A DNA stretch of 64,000 nt from Tetracentron sinense (GCA_015143295.1 CM026570.1:10440047-10504046), one strand, 5' to 3'. Counted from the stretch's first letter, positions 1 through 10,817 are shown. The notes: generated by a model from the letters alone, not told the origin. Made by a program: numbers and translations.

Positions 1-1179
1 TTCCTCGTGGTTAAATCATATGAAATTGTGTTTCAGGTAAAATTTGATATTGAACTATTCGCTGAGAAATTCATTCTTGCTTCCCTCGGGCATAAATACT
101 GAGATTGGAAGGCAAAGCAGCGCTGGGAGAACGTCATCCTGGGGGCTACGCCGGAGCAGCTGCATGCCCGGCAAATGTGGTGGCCACCCAGTGGCCTACA
201 TTGGTGGCTTTTTGGTTCTCTGAGGAGGGCCATGTATATATATTTTGTTTGTCATTATTCTAATAGGTAACTTAGATAAATTGTGTTTCAACTCTCTTAA
301 TTAACCATAATTTAAAATTGTTGCAGAAATGAAGCGAATAAAATAAATCGCTCGAAACAGAAGGTCCTCCATACGAGCGCATGAAGAGCTTTGCCAGGGT
401 CAGGCATGAAGCGGTATGTTCAGTTGAATTTGTTAAAATATGTTTTTGTAATTTATTTGTATTGTATTGACTAAATTTTAATTATTATTGTGACTGTCAT
501 AGCGAGCTGCGAGCCTCACTAAGATGCCTCCAGGTCGTGCAGAGGTGTACATCATCACGCACAAGCGCAAGGATGGCACGCCAGTTTCGGCAGAAGTGGG
601 GGAGAATATTGTATGTACATTTATTTATTTGAAAATTTTAGAGTTTCTCCTTTTACCTACCAAATATCAACTGTCTCCAATTGTTTCTAGCACCGGATGC
701 AGGAGTTGAGGGCGCAGGCACCAAAGTCCTCGCAGGATACCACGGGCCAAGAAGGTATATACGCTCAAGTCATGGGGCCTAAGAGAGCTGGACGTATCCG
801 AGGACTTGGGTTAGGCCCGACCCCCACCCAGTTATGGGGGTCACGATCTGTAGGTCCCTCCGGTGCCTCTCAGCCTGATCCTCAGACTGCCGAGAGGATC
901 AAAGTTCTCGAGGAGTCAAACGCAGAGAAAGACCAGCTGCTGGCAGAGACTCGGATGCGTGTGGCATCCTTGGAGCATTTTATGCATGATTACAAGGCAG
1001 GACACATATGTAATATTAGAACAATTAATTATTACTTTTTAATATTTAGATATTCATTCATGAGGATTTACCCAATTTTTTCACAACAGGGTGCGAATCA
1101 GCCTTCTACACCACCACATGCGACTCCGGAGGTAAATGTTAAGTTCAAAAGATTTTAATTATAATTTCAAATCTGTTAT

Positions 1180-1745
1180 ATATCATGGTGGTGATGGTGT
1201 ATGGTAGTGGTGGTGGTAGTGGGTGGTGGTAGTGGTCGTGGGTAGTAGTCATGGTGGGTAGGTGATGGTAGTGGTGGTGGGTGGTGGTAGTGGTGGTGGG
1301 TGGTAGTAGTGGTGGGTAGGTGATGGTAGTGGGTAGTGGCTGTGGTGGTGGTAGTGGTTATGGTAGTGGTGGTGGGTAGGTGATAGTGGTGGTGGGTGGT
1401 GGTAGTGGTGGTGGTAGTGGGTAGGTGATGGTAGCTAGTGATAGTAGTGGTGGTGGTAGTGGGTGGTGCGTGTGGTGGTGGTAGTGGTTATGATAGTAGA
1501 GGTGGAGGTGGGTAGGTGATGGTAGTGGTGGTGGGTGGTGGTAGTGGGTAGGTGATGGTAGCTAGTGGTGGTGGTGGTGGTGGGTGGTGGGTGTGGTGGT
1601 GGTGGGTGGTGGTAGATAGTGATGGTAGTGATGGTAGTGGGTGGTGGGTGTGGTGGTGGTAGTGGTGATGGTAGTGGTGGAGGGTAGGTGATGGTAGTGG
1701 TGGTGGTAGTGGGTGGTGATAGTGGTGATGGTAGTGGTGGTGGGT
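1180..1745. repeat. GGTGGTAGT-type minisatellite (array 1) in the CACTA intron
   Basis: Almost entirely G, T and A on the + strand, built from GGTGGTAGT, GGTGGGTAGGTGATGGTAGT and similar variants. There is no reading constraint: the proline/threonine/histidine-rich open frame on the minus strand (1435-1770) is a by-product of the repeat. The array ends at 1745, where a MITE-like terminal sequence starts. Confidence 0.9.
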
Positions 1746-1772
1746 AGAGCATTCCTAGCAGTCTCACCAAAT
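1746..1772 (+). repeat. Isolated Tourist-like MITE terminus
   Basis: GAGCATTCCTAGCAGTCTCACC closely matches the terminal inverted repeat of the complete MITE at 39367-39746 (GAGCATTCCTATCAGCCTCACC). Only one end is seen. It marks the junction between the GGT minisatellite and the 82-bp array, so the array seems to have grown out of a broken MITE. Confidence 0.55.
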
Positions 1773-2790
1773 TTTAGACCTATTTGGTTGGTATATTAGT
1801 AATGGAAATACCTCATATTCATAAGTTGGAACACTTTATTTTGCAAATCTGAATTTTAGACCTATTTAGTTAGTATGTTAGTAATGAAAATACCTCATAT
1901 TCATAAATTGGAACACTTTACTCTGTAAATTTGAATCTTAGACCTATTTAGTTTGTATGTTAGTAATAGAAATACCTCATATTCATAAGTTGTAACACTT
2001 TACTCTGCAAATCTGAATCTTAGACCTATTTAGTTTGCATGTTAGTAATGGAAATACCTCATATTCATAAGTTGGAACATCTTACTCTGCAAATCTGAAT
2101 CTTAGACCTATTTAGTTAGTATGTTAGTAATGGAAATACCTCATATTTATAAGTTGGAACACTTTACTCTGCAAATTTGAATCTTAGACCTATTTAGTTT
2201 GTATGTTAGTAATGGAAATACCTCATATTCATAAATTGGAACTCTTAGACCTATTTAGTTTGTATGTTAGTAATGGAAATACCTTATATTCATAAGTTGG
2301 AACACTTTACTCTGCAAATCTGAATCTTAGACCTATTTAGTTTTTATGTTAGTAATGAAAATACCTCATATTCATAAGTTAGAACACTTTATTCTGCAAA
2401 TTTATCTATTTAGTTTGTATGTTAGTAATGGAAATACCTCATATTCATAAGTTGGAACACTTTATTCTGTAAATCTGAATCTTAGACCTATTTAGTTTGT
2501 ATGTTAGTAATGGAAATACCTCATATTCATAAGTTAGAACACTTTACTCTTGCAAATCTGAATCTTAGACCTATTTAGTTAGTATGTTAGTAATGGAAAC
2601 ACCTCATATTCATAAGTTGGAACACTTTACTCTGTAAATCTGAATCTTAGACCTATTTAGTTTGTACGTTAGTAATGGAAATACCTCATATTCATAAGTT
2701 GGAACACTTTACTCTGCAAATCTGAATATTAGACCTATTTAGTTAGTATGTTAGTGATAGAGATACCTCACTTTCGTGAGTTGGAATACT
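1773..2790. repeat. 82-bp tandem repeat, about 13 copies
   Basis: The unit contains TTAGACCTATTTAGTTTGTA, GTTAGTAATGGAAATACCTC and CATAAGTTGGAACACTTTAC. The GACCTATTT landmark recurs near 1777, 1859, 1941, 2022, 2105, 2187, 2248, 2330, 2404, 2487, 2568, 2650 and 2732. Spacing is 82 bp except for one short copy (about 60 bp, near 2187-2248). The last copy decays after 2760. No coding frame. Confidence 0.9.
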
Positions 2791-3018
2791 ATACTCTACA
2801 AATCTGAGATTTAGTCAGATTAATTGGAGATTTCCTAAGGTTAAAACTTAAGGGTTAGCTTCCAGATTGGAAATTCGGCTTTTCGGTGCCCAAATCGGGC
2901 ATCAAAAGGTGCTGATATAACTCTAACACTAGCTAACACTAAATTCAGAACAAGGATAAACTTTGACTTGCAGATTGCATATTATGCCTCGATGTACCAC
3001 CCGGTTCCTACATTGTTT

Positions 3019-4858
3019 ATTACAACCGCATTTATGGAAGAAGATATTTGATAAATTTTCTTACTAAATGACCCTTACAGGGGTCAGGAATGTCCTCATT
3101 CTTGGACTGCTCATGCGGACACTCTTTACAATAAAAAGTCTGGTGATATTAAGGTTCGCAATTCATAGATAGGGGTGTCAAAGGGCCGGGTTGGGGTAGG
3201 GCCGGGGTCAACCCTAGCCCTACCCTTCCTTATAAGAGTAGAGCCCTAGCCCTTCAAGGGCCGGGGTTGATTGGGCCCTAGCCCGGCCCCTCAAGGGCCG
3301 GGGCCGGGGCCAAGCCAGGCCGGCCAAAGGGCCGGAAGAAAGAGCGGAATTTTTTTTTTTTCATCTAAGATAATAAATTTTTTTTTACTACACCGACTGT
3401 CAACCTTACATGGAAATGGATACCCTCCTCTTTTATTCAGGTTTGGGATCAACATTGCAACAAAAAGAGCAATGACAGAGTTAAAAAAAAAATTTCCTTA
3501 TCAGTGACAGTCATGCATAATAAACCAAAACATAGTATAGGTAAACAAGTAGAATAATAAAACTATATAGAACAAAATTGAAAATATGTTTAAATATAAA
3601 ACTGAAAGTAGAGAGTAAGATATGAGAGAGAGAGAGAGATGATCGATGAAGAGCCGAAGTGGTATGTGGCCTGTGCGATTGAAGTTGAAGAATGAAGAGG
3701 CAAAGTCTTAGAATGTGAATACAAGTTAGGGTTTGGTCTGTGTTAGGTTGGTTTTTATAAGGTCTTTAGTTGGCGCAATTACAAACATAGCCCTACTTTC
3801 ATAACGTTAATGAAAGGTTAAAGGGAGCATATTAGTAAAATTATTAAAAAATATTTATCTTAAGATAAAGTAGGGCCGGGCCGGGAAGGGCCGGACAGGG
3901 GGAGCCCTAGCCCGGCCCTAGAGAACAAGGGCTTCCAATTTTTTGGCCCTGCCCGGCCCAAGGGCTGGGGTAGGGCCGGGCTTTGGAGGGCTTTGGAGGG
4001 TTGGGCCGGGCCGGGTACCCTTCTATATGGGCTTTTTTGACAGCCTTATTCATAGATATACATTTTTTTAGAACCTCTTCCTTGACCAGACCTTCACGTG
4101 CGCATGCACACGGAATGACATACAATGACCAAAACAACGTGAACAACAATATTCACTTTTGGTTATATCGTTAACATCGTGGAGGGACCACCAAATTACG
4201 TGAATTTGAATAACCTGAACTTTTTCATTTCATTCTCTTTTTATCCCTATCGCCATTACCGTTCCCAACAACTTCCTTTTGGGGATGAAGGTCATCTAAG
4301 TCATTCAAAGATAGAAGAAATGACATCTCGGTGCCCAAATCGGGCTGACATCCAAGTACCTAGTCTAAATCCAGGTATAAAATTAGTAGAAGACATAGTC
4401 GCTCAAATCGGTAATTTTTGCATTCCAGGTAGTTCTTCGAATGGATAGCCAAATGAAGTTGTCGCAAACGGTACTAGTGAAAGGGATAAGTCGAGAAATG
4501 AATCCAAATTTTCAGCCTATTCAAATTCAGGTATTTTGATGGTCCTTCAGTACGTAGCACGGATTCCTCCACGATGTGAATGACATAAATCAAAGGTGAA
4601 TAATGTTGTTCACGTTGTTTTGGTCACCGTATGTTATCATCATCGATTCCATGTGCATGTTGACGTGAAGGCCTGGTCCAGGAAGAGGTTCTAAAAGAAT
4701 GTATATCTATGAATAACGAGCCTCAACATCATCGGACCTTTTATTGTAAAGAGTGCCCATATGAGCGGCTCAAGAATGAGGACATTTCTGACCCTTGTAA
4801 GGGTCATTTAGTAGAAAATTTATGAAGTATATTCTTCCATAAATGCGGTTGTAATAAG
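3019..4858. repeat. Long inverted repeat (foldback), left arm interrupted by a hAT-like insertion
   Basis: The left arm (3019-3170 plus 4058-about 4280) is the imperfect reverse complement of the right arm (about 4450-4858). Shared landmarks: TTATTACAACCGCATTTATG at 3019 is the complement of the end near 4858; AATGTCCTCATTCTTG, AGAACCTCTTCCT and CAAAACAACGTGAACAACA also pair. Without the insertion the arms are about 375-410 bp around a loop of about 170 bp. No transposase frame was recognised. It sits inside the CACTA intron between two GGT minisatellites. It may be a foldback transposon or an inverted duplication of intron sequence. Confidence 0.75.
3171..4047. mobile_element. Non-autonomous hAT-like element (877 bp) with flanking direct repeats
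   Basis: Ends are AGGGGTGTCAAAGGGCC at 3171 and, as reverse complement of the right end, AAGGCTGTCAAAAAAGCCC. Both subterminal regions are rich in GGGCCGGG. It is flanked by the perfect direct repeat ATTCATAGAT at 3161-3170 and 4048-4057. hAT elements normally duplicate 8 bp, so two of the ten bases may be coincidental. It interrupts the left arm of the surrounding inverted repeat and the right arm has no such insert, so this is a clean nested insertion. No transposase frame. Confidence 0.75.
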
Positions 4859-4861
4859 CAG

Positions 4862-5800
4862 TGAAGGATTTGGTGGGTGATGGTGCGTTAGTGGTGGTTG
4901 GGTGGTGCTAGTGGTGGTGGATGAGTGATGGTGCTAGTGGTGGTGGATGGGTGGAAGTGTGTTAGTGGTGGTTGGGTGGTGCTAGTGGTGGTGGATGGGT
5001 GGTGGTGTGTTAGTAGAAGTTGGGTGATGCTAGCGGTGGTGGATGAGTGGTGGTAGTGGTGTTGCTAGTGGTGGTGGATGGGTGGTGGTGTGTTAGTGGT
5101 GGTTGGATGGTGCTAGTGGTGGTGGATGGGTGGTGGTGTGTTAGTGGTGGTTGGATGGTGCTAGTGGTGGTGGATGGGTGGTAGTGCGTTAGTGGCGGTT
5201 GGGTGGTGATAGTGGTGGTGGAAGGGTGGTTTGTGTTAGTGGTGGTTGGGTGGTGCTACGGGTGGTGGATGGGTGGTGGTGTGTTAGTAGTGGTTAGATG
5301 TTGCTAGTGGTGGTGGATGGGTGGTGGTGCGTTAGTGGTGGTTGGGTGGTGATAGTGGTGGTGGAAGAGTAGTTTGAGTTAGTGATGGTTGGGTGGTGCT
5401 AGTGATGGTGGATGAGTGGTGGTAGTGGTGTTGCTAGTGGTGGTGGTGTGTTAGTGGTAGTTGGGTGGTGCTAGTGGTGGTGGTGTGTTAGTGGAGGTTG
5501 GGTGGTGCTAGTGGTGGTGGATGAGTGGTGGTAGTGATGTTGCTAGTGGTGGTGGATGGGTGGTGGTGTGTTAATGGTGGTTGGGTGGTGCTAGTGGTGG
5601 TGGATGGATGGTGGTGTGTTAGTGGTGGTTGGGTGGTGCTAGTGGTGGTGGATGGGTGGTGGTGCGTTAGTGGTGGTTGGGTGGTGATAGTGGTCGTGGA
5701 AGGGTGGTTTGTGTTAGTGGTGGTTGGGTGGTGCTAGTGGTGATGGATGGATGGTGCTAGTGGTGGTTCTAGTGGTGGTGGATGAGTGGTGGTGTGTACT
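4862..5800. repeat. GGT-rich minisatellite (array 2), about 48-bp unit
   Basis: Typical unit: GTGCTAGTGGTGGTGGATGG followed by GTGGTGGTGTGTTAGTGGTGG and TTGGGTG, repeated about 19 times with variants (some units lose blocks or carry GGAAGGGTGGTTTGTG). The glycine/valine/tryptophan frame seen in it is a repeat artefact. Confidence 0.9.
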
Positions 5801-5819
5801 ATCCAAGTATGGATTAGGA

Positions 5820-6360
5820 TGAAGTATAGTATCCAAGTATGGATTTCAGCCGTCTCGGTGCCTATATTAGGCATACGGCCTCGGATTCGCTCGAAATCAA
5901 TTCAAACACTTAGGATGTATTAAAATACACGTGTTAGAAGAAACGGAATCGAAATATGGCCCCCGGTTTGAAAATTGTGGAACGATATAGGTTTAGGCCA
6001 ATGTATAGTATCAAAGTATGGATTTTGGCTGTCTCGGTGCCCATATCAGGCATATGGCCTCGGATTTGGTCGAAACCAATTCAAACACTTAGGAGTATTA
6101 AAATACACAAGTTAGAAGAAACGAGATCGAAATCCGGCCCCCGGTTTGGAAATTGTGGAACGATGTAGGTTTAGGCCAATGTATAGTATCCAAGTATGGA
6201 TTTTAGCCGTCTCGATGCCCATATCGGGTATACAGCCTCAGATTCGCTCGAAACCAATTCAAACACTTAGGATATATTAAAATACACGTGTTAGAAGAAA
6301 CGGGATCGAAATCTGGCCCCCGGTTTGGAAATGGTGGGACAATATAGGTTTAGGCCAATG
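5820..6360. repeat. 178-bp tandem triplication
   Basis: Three consecutive copies start near 5824, 6002 and 6180. Each contains GTATAGTATCCAAGTATGGA, CCGTCTCGGTGCCCATATC, CGAAACCAATTCAAACACTT and GGCCCCCGGTTTGGAAATTG. The CGGTGCCC motif followed by an imperfect ATCGGGC also occurs at about 2885 and 4330, so fragments of this family are scattered through the intron. Confidence 0.85.
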
Positions 6361-6544
6361 AACTAAACTTCTTTATTTAATCCATTAACTATGAAATATT
6401 TATGATTGTTTTTTTTATTTGTAAATTTTTGATGAAATTGATAAATTTTATCATTTTGCTAGTCTAATGATAAATTGTATTTTCTTATTTTTGTAGGAGG
6501 GTGTCGACAACACGCATCTGTCAGGGGTAGCAGGAGTGCAGTAG

Positions 6545-6788
6545 TCGGAGGGACCTGCTAGGCAGCCATAGCAGATTTTTTATTTTACACTTGACAGATT
6601 TTTTTGGACATGTATATATGTATATATTGACGGATATTTTAGAGGGTTTTTTATGAGATTGTGATGGACATGAATTTATATGTTTGATGAATTATATTTT
6701 GGTGTTTAGAACTTTTGTAAATAATTTAATTTTTTTTATATTGCTTAGAGGTACAATTAATACAGGTAAATTTTTTTTTTTTTTCAAA

Positions 6789-6819
<31 letters not shown>

Positions 6820-6837
6820 TTTTAATTTCCGATTAGT
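6545..6837. other. CACTA 3' untranslated region with (TA)n microsatellite
   Basis: AT-rich non-coding stretch after the terminal exon, with a TA run at about 6787-6812 flanked by T runs. No other feature seen. Confidence 0.5.
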
Positions 6838-7301
6838 TGCGGCGGTTTTACCGCCGTTACAGTCATAATTGTTACGGTGGTTTTTATTGTGCCGTTATAG
6901 GTTGGACATACAACGGCGTTTATGTTGTGCCGTTATAAATTCACTATATAACGGTGGTTTAAATATGCCGTTACAGATCGATTTGCTACGGCAGTTTATA
7001 TTGTGCCGTTATAGGTTGCAAAAACAACGGCAGTTTAGATGTGTTGTTATATATCATGTTCTCATGATGGTTTATATTGTGCCGTTATAAGTTTACTATA
7101 TAGCGGCAGAAATCAAAAACGCCGCTATAAGTCCTATATAGCTGTGCAACTAATAACCACCGTTAGAAAATGCCATTATATCCGTTGCGACAAGACTTAT
7201 GACGACACTTCAAGAAACCGTAGTTACATTTTTGTAATGATGGTTTAGTTAGGTATTGCGGCGGCTTTTAGCCGTTGCAATAAACCTTGAATTTTGTAGT
7301 A
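6838..7301. repeat. CACTA subterminal repeat array and terminal inverted repeat
   Basis: Repeated paired motifs: ACGGCGGTTTATGTTGTGCC, ACGGCAGTTTATATTGTGCC, GCCGTTATAGGTT and TATAGCGGCAGAAATC. The right terminus is at 7292-7301. Subterminal arrays of this kind are the binding sites for the CACTA-encoded accessory protein. Confidence 0.8.
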
Positions 7302-7309
7302 GTCTCTCT

Positions 7310-7556
7310 GTAGTGAAGAAAAACTGATTTATTGAGAATTCTTGGATGATTTACAATGACCCCATAAAGGGTTTAAATAGATGTTTCATGCCAAGACTCT
7401 TAATATAGAAAGATCTCTCAAAGATAATCCTAATCTAATCATACCTAATCAAATCTTAAATTCAAATTTAATTGATACTATCTAATTGAGAAGAGATACA
7501 CTGATAATGATACAGTGTATCTCATTCACTTTATTACAATAGGATATTTCTTAATA
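7310..7556 (-). repeat. Solo LTR of the TRIM-A family
   Basis: Homologous over its whole length to the two LTRs at 58321-58553 and 59644-59879: AAAAACTGATTTATTG at one end, TACCTAATCAAAT in the middle, and GTGTATCTCATTCACTTTAT near the other. It sits only 9 bp from the CACTA terminus, and its other side abuts the broken NLR fragment at 7565. No internal region or partner LTR is present here. No target duplication recognised. Confidence 0.7.
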
Positions 7557-7564
7557 TGCAGAGC

Positions 7565-7956
7565 ACTTTAGCTGGAGGCAATGTCTCAGCCACTTCATTG
7601 AAAACCCCTTCAGTTCTTAAATTTATCACAGCTGTTAACCTCTTTCGCTACTGTCTCTCCGATCTTGTAGCTTGAACAAAAGGTCTTGGGGTAGCAACCT
7701 CCGAGACACGTCTTTGAAATCTGTTATGAACATTTGATAAGTAGTTCCACTTCACGTTCCATTTCTTCCACCATTTGGAGCCAGGTCGCCACTGGTTCTC
7801 TGCGCCTCATTTCGTTCCCCTCTGCTTCTTCCACCTTTCTCTTAACCTCGTTCGGTTGCTCCTCAATGCCCGCATTTCAGACCTTAGAGCACTGAGATTT
7901 GATTCGAGTTCACGGATGTAAATTGTACGTGTAACGATCGGGCTCACAAAATCCAT
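7565..7956 (-). pseudogene. NLR gene fragment: coiled-coil start of an RPS5-like protein
   Basis: Reading on the minus strand from ATG at 7956: MDFVSPIV, then RTIYIRELESNLSALRSEMR, then frameshifts. Other frames continue with WLQMV-like sequence and end near LPPAKV. It aligns with residues about 1-145 of genes A, B and D but lacks about 13 codons after MDFVSPI, has internal stops, and ends at 7565 where the TRIM solo LTR begins. The sequence upstream (7957-8450) also resembles the 5' flanks of A and D (GATTCTAAGCTTAC, CCCATAATTTCCTG), so this is a promoter-bearing 5' fragment of a former family member. Confidence 0.8.
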
Positions 7957-9450
7957 GGTTTTCAAGAGATTCTAAGCTTACTGGTATAAAATTTCAAGAG
8001 AATTTTTTTTTTTTTTTGATAATTTTAACTAACTACACACACAATACATACAGCGCACACACACCCGACAATCTCAACTTCAAGCCTATAACTACACACA
8101 CCTTTCAAAAAAGAGGAACGAGGTGAGAGCACTTAAAGGAGAAGGTCCCTATCATCGGAAAAGAAGTTAAGTACAACTCAAAACAGATCAAGAATAAGCT
8201 TTTAGATTTTATGAAGGAATTTTAGGGTTAGCAAGTGAGAACATAAGCCCTTTTGGTTTGCGTGTTTGACAAATCTCCTCTGCTCTCAACATTTAAAATA
8301 GTCCTGCATTGGTGAGTAGCTGGCGGATTCCACCGGCATAAATATAAATCTGACAGCTGTCCCATAATTTCCTGAGAAAACCAATAATCTTTTTTATACA
8401 AAATATGTTTAGGATAGAATAAAACGGTTCTCATCAGGAGGGAGGAGATTTATACACTCACTCATTCCCCGTATAAATGATTACTTGAGACACACTGCAA
8501 TGACTACCTGTACAAATGCTCTACAATAATCAACCTAGGGTGTGTGTTTTTAGATTATACCCTTTTAACCAAAAAAAAATCAAATCTGCTTGCGATTGGG
8601 TGTTTCTATCCGGTTATAATCTCTCATCAGCTGGTTACTTGTCTTCGCAAAGGTGTATAAGGGACCACAACTCCTCCATTAGTCATGCACTTTTGGAGTG
8701 ATGGAGTGAGTGTGTGGGTTTACCCTTATACAGCTCCGCAAAGGTGTAGAAGTAGATTTTCGAAGGTGAGATAAGTTAACTAAAATTTTCTAAAACTAAC
8801 ATGATACTTCTAAATAGAATAAATTAGAAAGGGGTATTACCAAATACCAGAACCAGAGGGTTACTTTAAAACCTTTATTTATTTTGGTCAACTTTTACAC
8901 AATGTTTTTTTTTTTTTCTTTTTGATTAAAAAAAGAAAAACAGAGAATGAATTTACTATGAAAGCTAGTCTGTTTTTTCAAGAACCCACATGCCATATAT
9001 ATATGAAAAATAAACTTTTCTTTTTTCCCTCTTTATAAGTTTTTACTTATTTTCACAACAAACAACCATGTGCAAGTAGGGTTGTAAATGGATATGATTT
9101 AGATTCCAATCATATTCAATCTAATTAAATATCATATTCAAGATTCGTCAAATTATAAATTGATCAATTTGAGTTGGAATTTGAATATTTACTCAAACTT
9201 CAAAATTGATTCGAACATGGTTTAATTAATATTAAATTAAAAAAATAATACTCGAGTAAATAAAAATTGTATGAATTTTTTTACAAATAATTTAAATAAA
9301 AGTAAACATAATATTCAAAGGTCTGGTGGATCTGTCGAGTCTCACAACTTAGGGTTTCCTTTCACATGGATAGTTTTTTTCTTTGAGGGGTAGCCCCCCT
9401 CCCCCCCCCCCCCAAATGAAATGACTTTTCCCATTTTTAACGCCACATGT
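7957..9450. other. Intergenic: NLR-type 5' flank, then no gene
   Basis: 7957-8450 is paralogous to the 5' flanks of genes A and D, interrupted near 8005-8140 by a segment that on the minus strand ends in a long A run, like a retroposon tail. 8450-9040 has no recognisable feature. 9078-9300 is AT-rich and begins with AGGGTTGTAAATGGATATG, reminiscent of a hAT-type end but not proven. 9325-9380 is paralogous to 40675-40735 (CTCACAACTT then TTTCACATGGATA). Confidence 0.5.
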
Positions 9451-9454
9451 CCCT

Positions 9455-9516
9455 TATTCTATGGTTGGCCGAGAGCCCTTTCTGGCTTCGCCAGGGACAA
9501 TCCGAGGCCAAACAAG
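9455..9516 (-). repeat. Single arm of MITE family 2 (9-bp target duplication family)
   Basis: TTCTATGGTTGGCCGAGAGC followed by CCTTTCTGGCTTCGCCAGGG and ACAATCCGAGGCC matches, in reverse, the arms at 19755 and 41245. Only one arm is recognised here, preceded by a C homopolymer at about 9398-9413. Confidence 0.6.
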
Positions 9517-10280
9517 ACACATGCATGGAAGCTTCCAAATGTGATGCTTAAGTTGACTTTCTTATTTATTTATTTTTTGATAGAAAAGTAGAATTCTCAT
9601 TCCAGGGAAAGAGACCTGTTGACAATCCAACTGGGCAGTAGCATCAGGGGAGCCTCTTGAAAAGTATTTACAGAACTTGTAGACACAGACCGAATACTAG
9701 CATTGAGGGCCACTTGAGCATGAAAATGTGCATCAATGTTTTCTTATAGAGGTGGAAAGTTATAAGAAGGTGGCTAATTGAATTGGAAAATATGAGATAA
9801 GATTAACGAAATAAAGTTGTGGGGTCCATAGAAGTTGATGATTGCCATATATGACCTAAACTTAGTTCAAATGGCGTTGATATGAATGAACACGTTTCAC
9901 AAAAGGTAATGAAAAAAAAGGTGGTGCTACACACACCCCCAACATTTATTGCAAAACACCAATCCTTATAAATCTTAAAGATAAACAATAAATAAACGAT
10001 AAAAAGACGAATGTGAATTGATAAGCATGATGAATGATGTATGTTGTGATTTATTTTCGAGTAAACAAGTCTTGAATTACGGTCTTATTGCTTAGACTAT
10101 TTATCATGGTGGTATGAAACTCTATGATGGTTTTCTGATGACATTAGATTAGCGATTTAATGTTTAGTTTAACCGAAGGTTTATCACCTATGATAAGTCA
10201 CAAGTATGAAATCTTACAATCTCATAAGTCTCACAAAATCACAAGATCTCGCAAGTATGTATGTAAATATAAGTATGGTT
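9517..10280. other. Intergenic, no gene recognised
   Basis: No open frame with recognisable motifs. 9560-9740 on the minus strand ends in an AT-rich tail and could be the 3' end of a LINE-like element, but no motif supports it. Confidence 0.4.
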
Positions 10281-10816
10281 TGTATTAGGAATTTATGGGT
10301 CGGGTTGGGCTTGACCCGGGCTTTTGTCCGCCCACATGGGTTGCAGGTCATGAGAGCCCAGATGGATAGTCTATGTAGGGAATCTGATAAGTTCAGATAA
10401 CTTTCATGTTATCCACTAACACAATAATAGAGATAACTTTTCACTCTCCCTAAAAAAGAGGGAAGAGGTTGTGAGTTAGTGGGAGACTATTTTATATAGG
10501 ATAATTCTTTATCAGAAGAATACACATATCTTCCATAATTCTCTTCTCTCTCATAAAAAAGAAATTCTCTTTGTGAGAAGATCCAAGCTCTCTCTCTTGG
10601 ATTTAAATAGTGGAATCGCAAGGGGGAAACTCGATCGTAGTTACCCTTCATCCGACGAGAACATGACGTACATGGAGGCTAAAGAGGATTGTGACAGTGT
10701 AACAAATCGACGAAGGATCTGGGTCTTCCGCTATTGAGTAAGAACTCCAACCTGGTTCATATTTATCTACAGGGCCATATTTAATTGTTGTGTGCATGTG
10801 AATAAATTATATAACA
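10281..10816 (+). repeat. Copia-type 5' LTR (536 bp) without a detectable partner
   Basis: Starts TGTATTAGGAATTTATGGG and ends TTATATAACA at 10816. One base later comes the primer-binding site. Inside is a TATA-like TTTTATATAGGATAA near 10489-10503, followed by a CT-rich leader, the usual layout of an LTR promoter. The 3' LTR and pol coding region were not found downstream, so this is a truncated or very degenerate element. Confidence 0.7.
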
Positions 10817-10817
10817 T

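Larger units (their letters stand above)
1..6544 (+). pseudogene. Plant En/Spm transposase_24-type protein, C-terminal exons, degenerate
   Basis: Exons inferred from splice signals: about 1-232, 327-413, 503-610, 691-995, 1090-1131 and a terminal exon 6497-6544 (EGVDNTHLSGVAGVQ, then TAG). Recognisable family motifs in order: SLGHKY near 85-105, FWFSEEGH at the end of the first exon, NEANKINRSKQK, KSFARVRHEA, PPGRAEVYIITHKRKDGTPV, and VMGPKRAGRIRGLGLGPTP followed by a C-terminal coiled coil (AERIKVLEESNAEKDQLLAE). This order matches the plant transposase family Pfam PF03004. The first exon has a stop or frameshift (HKY* before DWKAKQRWE), and 391-413 is out of frame with the preceding residues, so it is a pseudogene. 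The junction after 995 lacks a clear GT donor. Confidence 0.75.
1..7301 (+). mobile_element. CACTA (En/Spm) DNA transposon, 3' portion; 5' end lies outside the window
   Basis: The left part encodes a plant En/Spm-associated protein (next entry). The right end carries a subterminal array of the motif ACGGCGGTTT...GCCGTTATA in both orientations (about 6838-7285), which is the usual transposase-binding layout of CACTA elements. The terminus at 7292-7301 reads TTTTGTAGTA, the reverse complement of TACTACAAAA, one base from the canonical CACTACAAAA end. Transcription is toward the right end. The 5' terminus and the TNP2-like transposase are not in the window, so autonomy cannot be judged. The element is degenerate and has been invaded by other repeats. 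Confidence 0.85.

Noticed and set aside
1435-1770. 111-aa proline/threonine/histidine-rich frame
   Set aside because: Translation of the GGT/GGTGAT minisatellite on the opposite strand.
5525-5737. Glycine/valine/tryptophan repeat protein
   Set aside because: Artefact of the 48-bp minisatellite.
9558-9740. Possible LINE 3' end on the minus strand
   Set aside because: No RT or RNase H motif and no clear poly-A plus target duplication; support too weak to list as an element.
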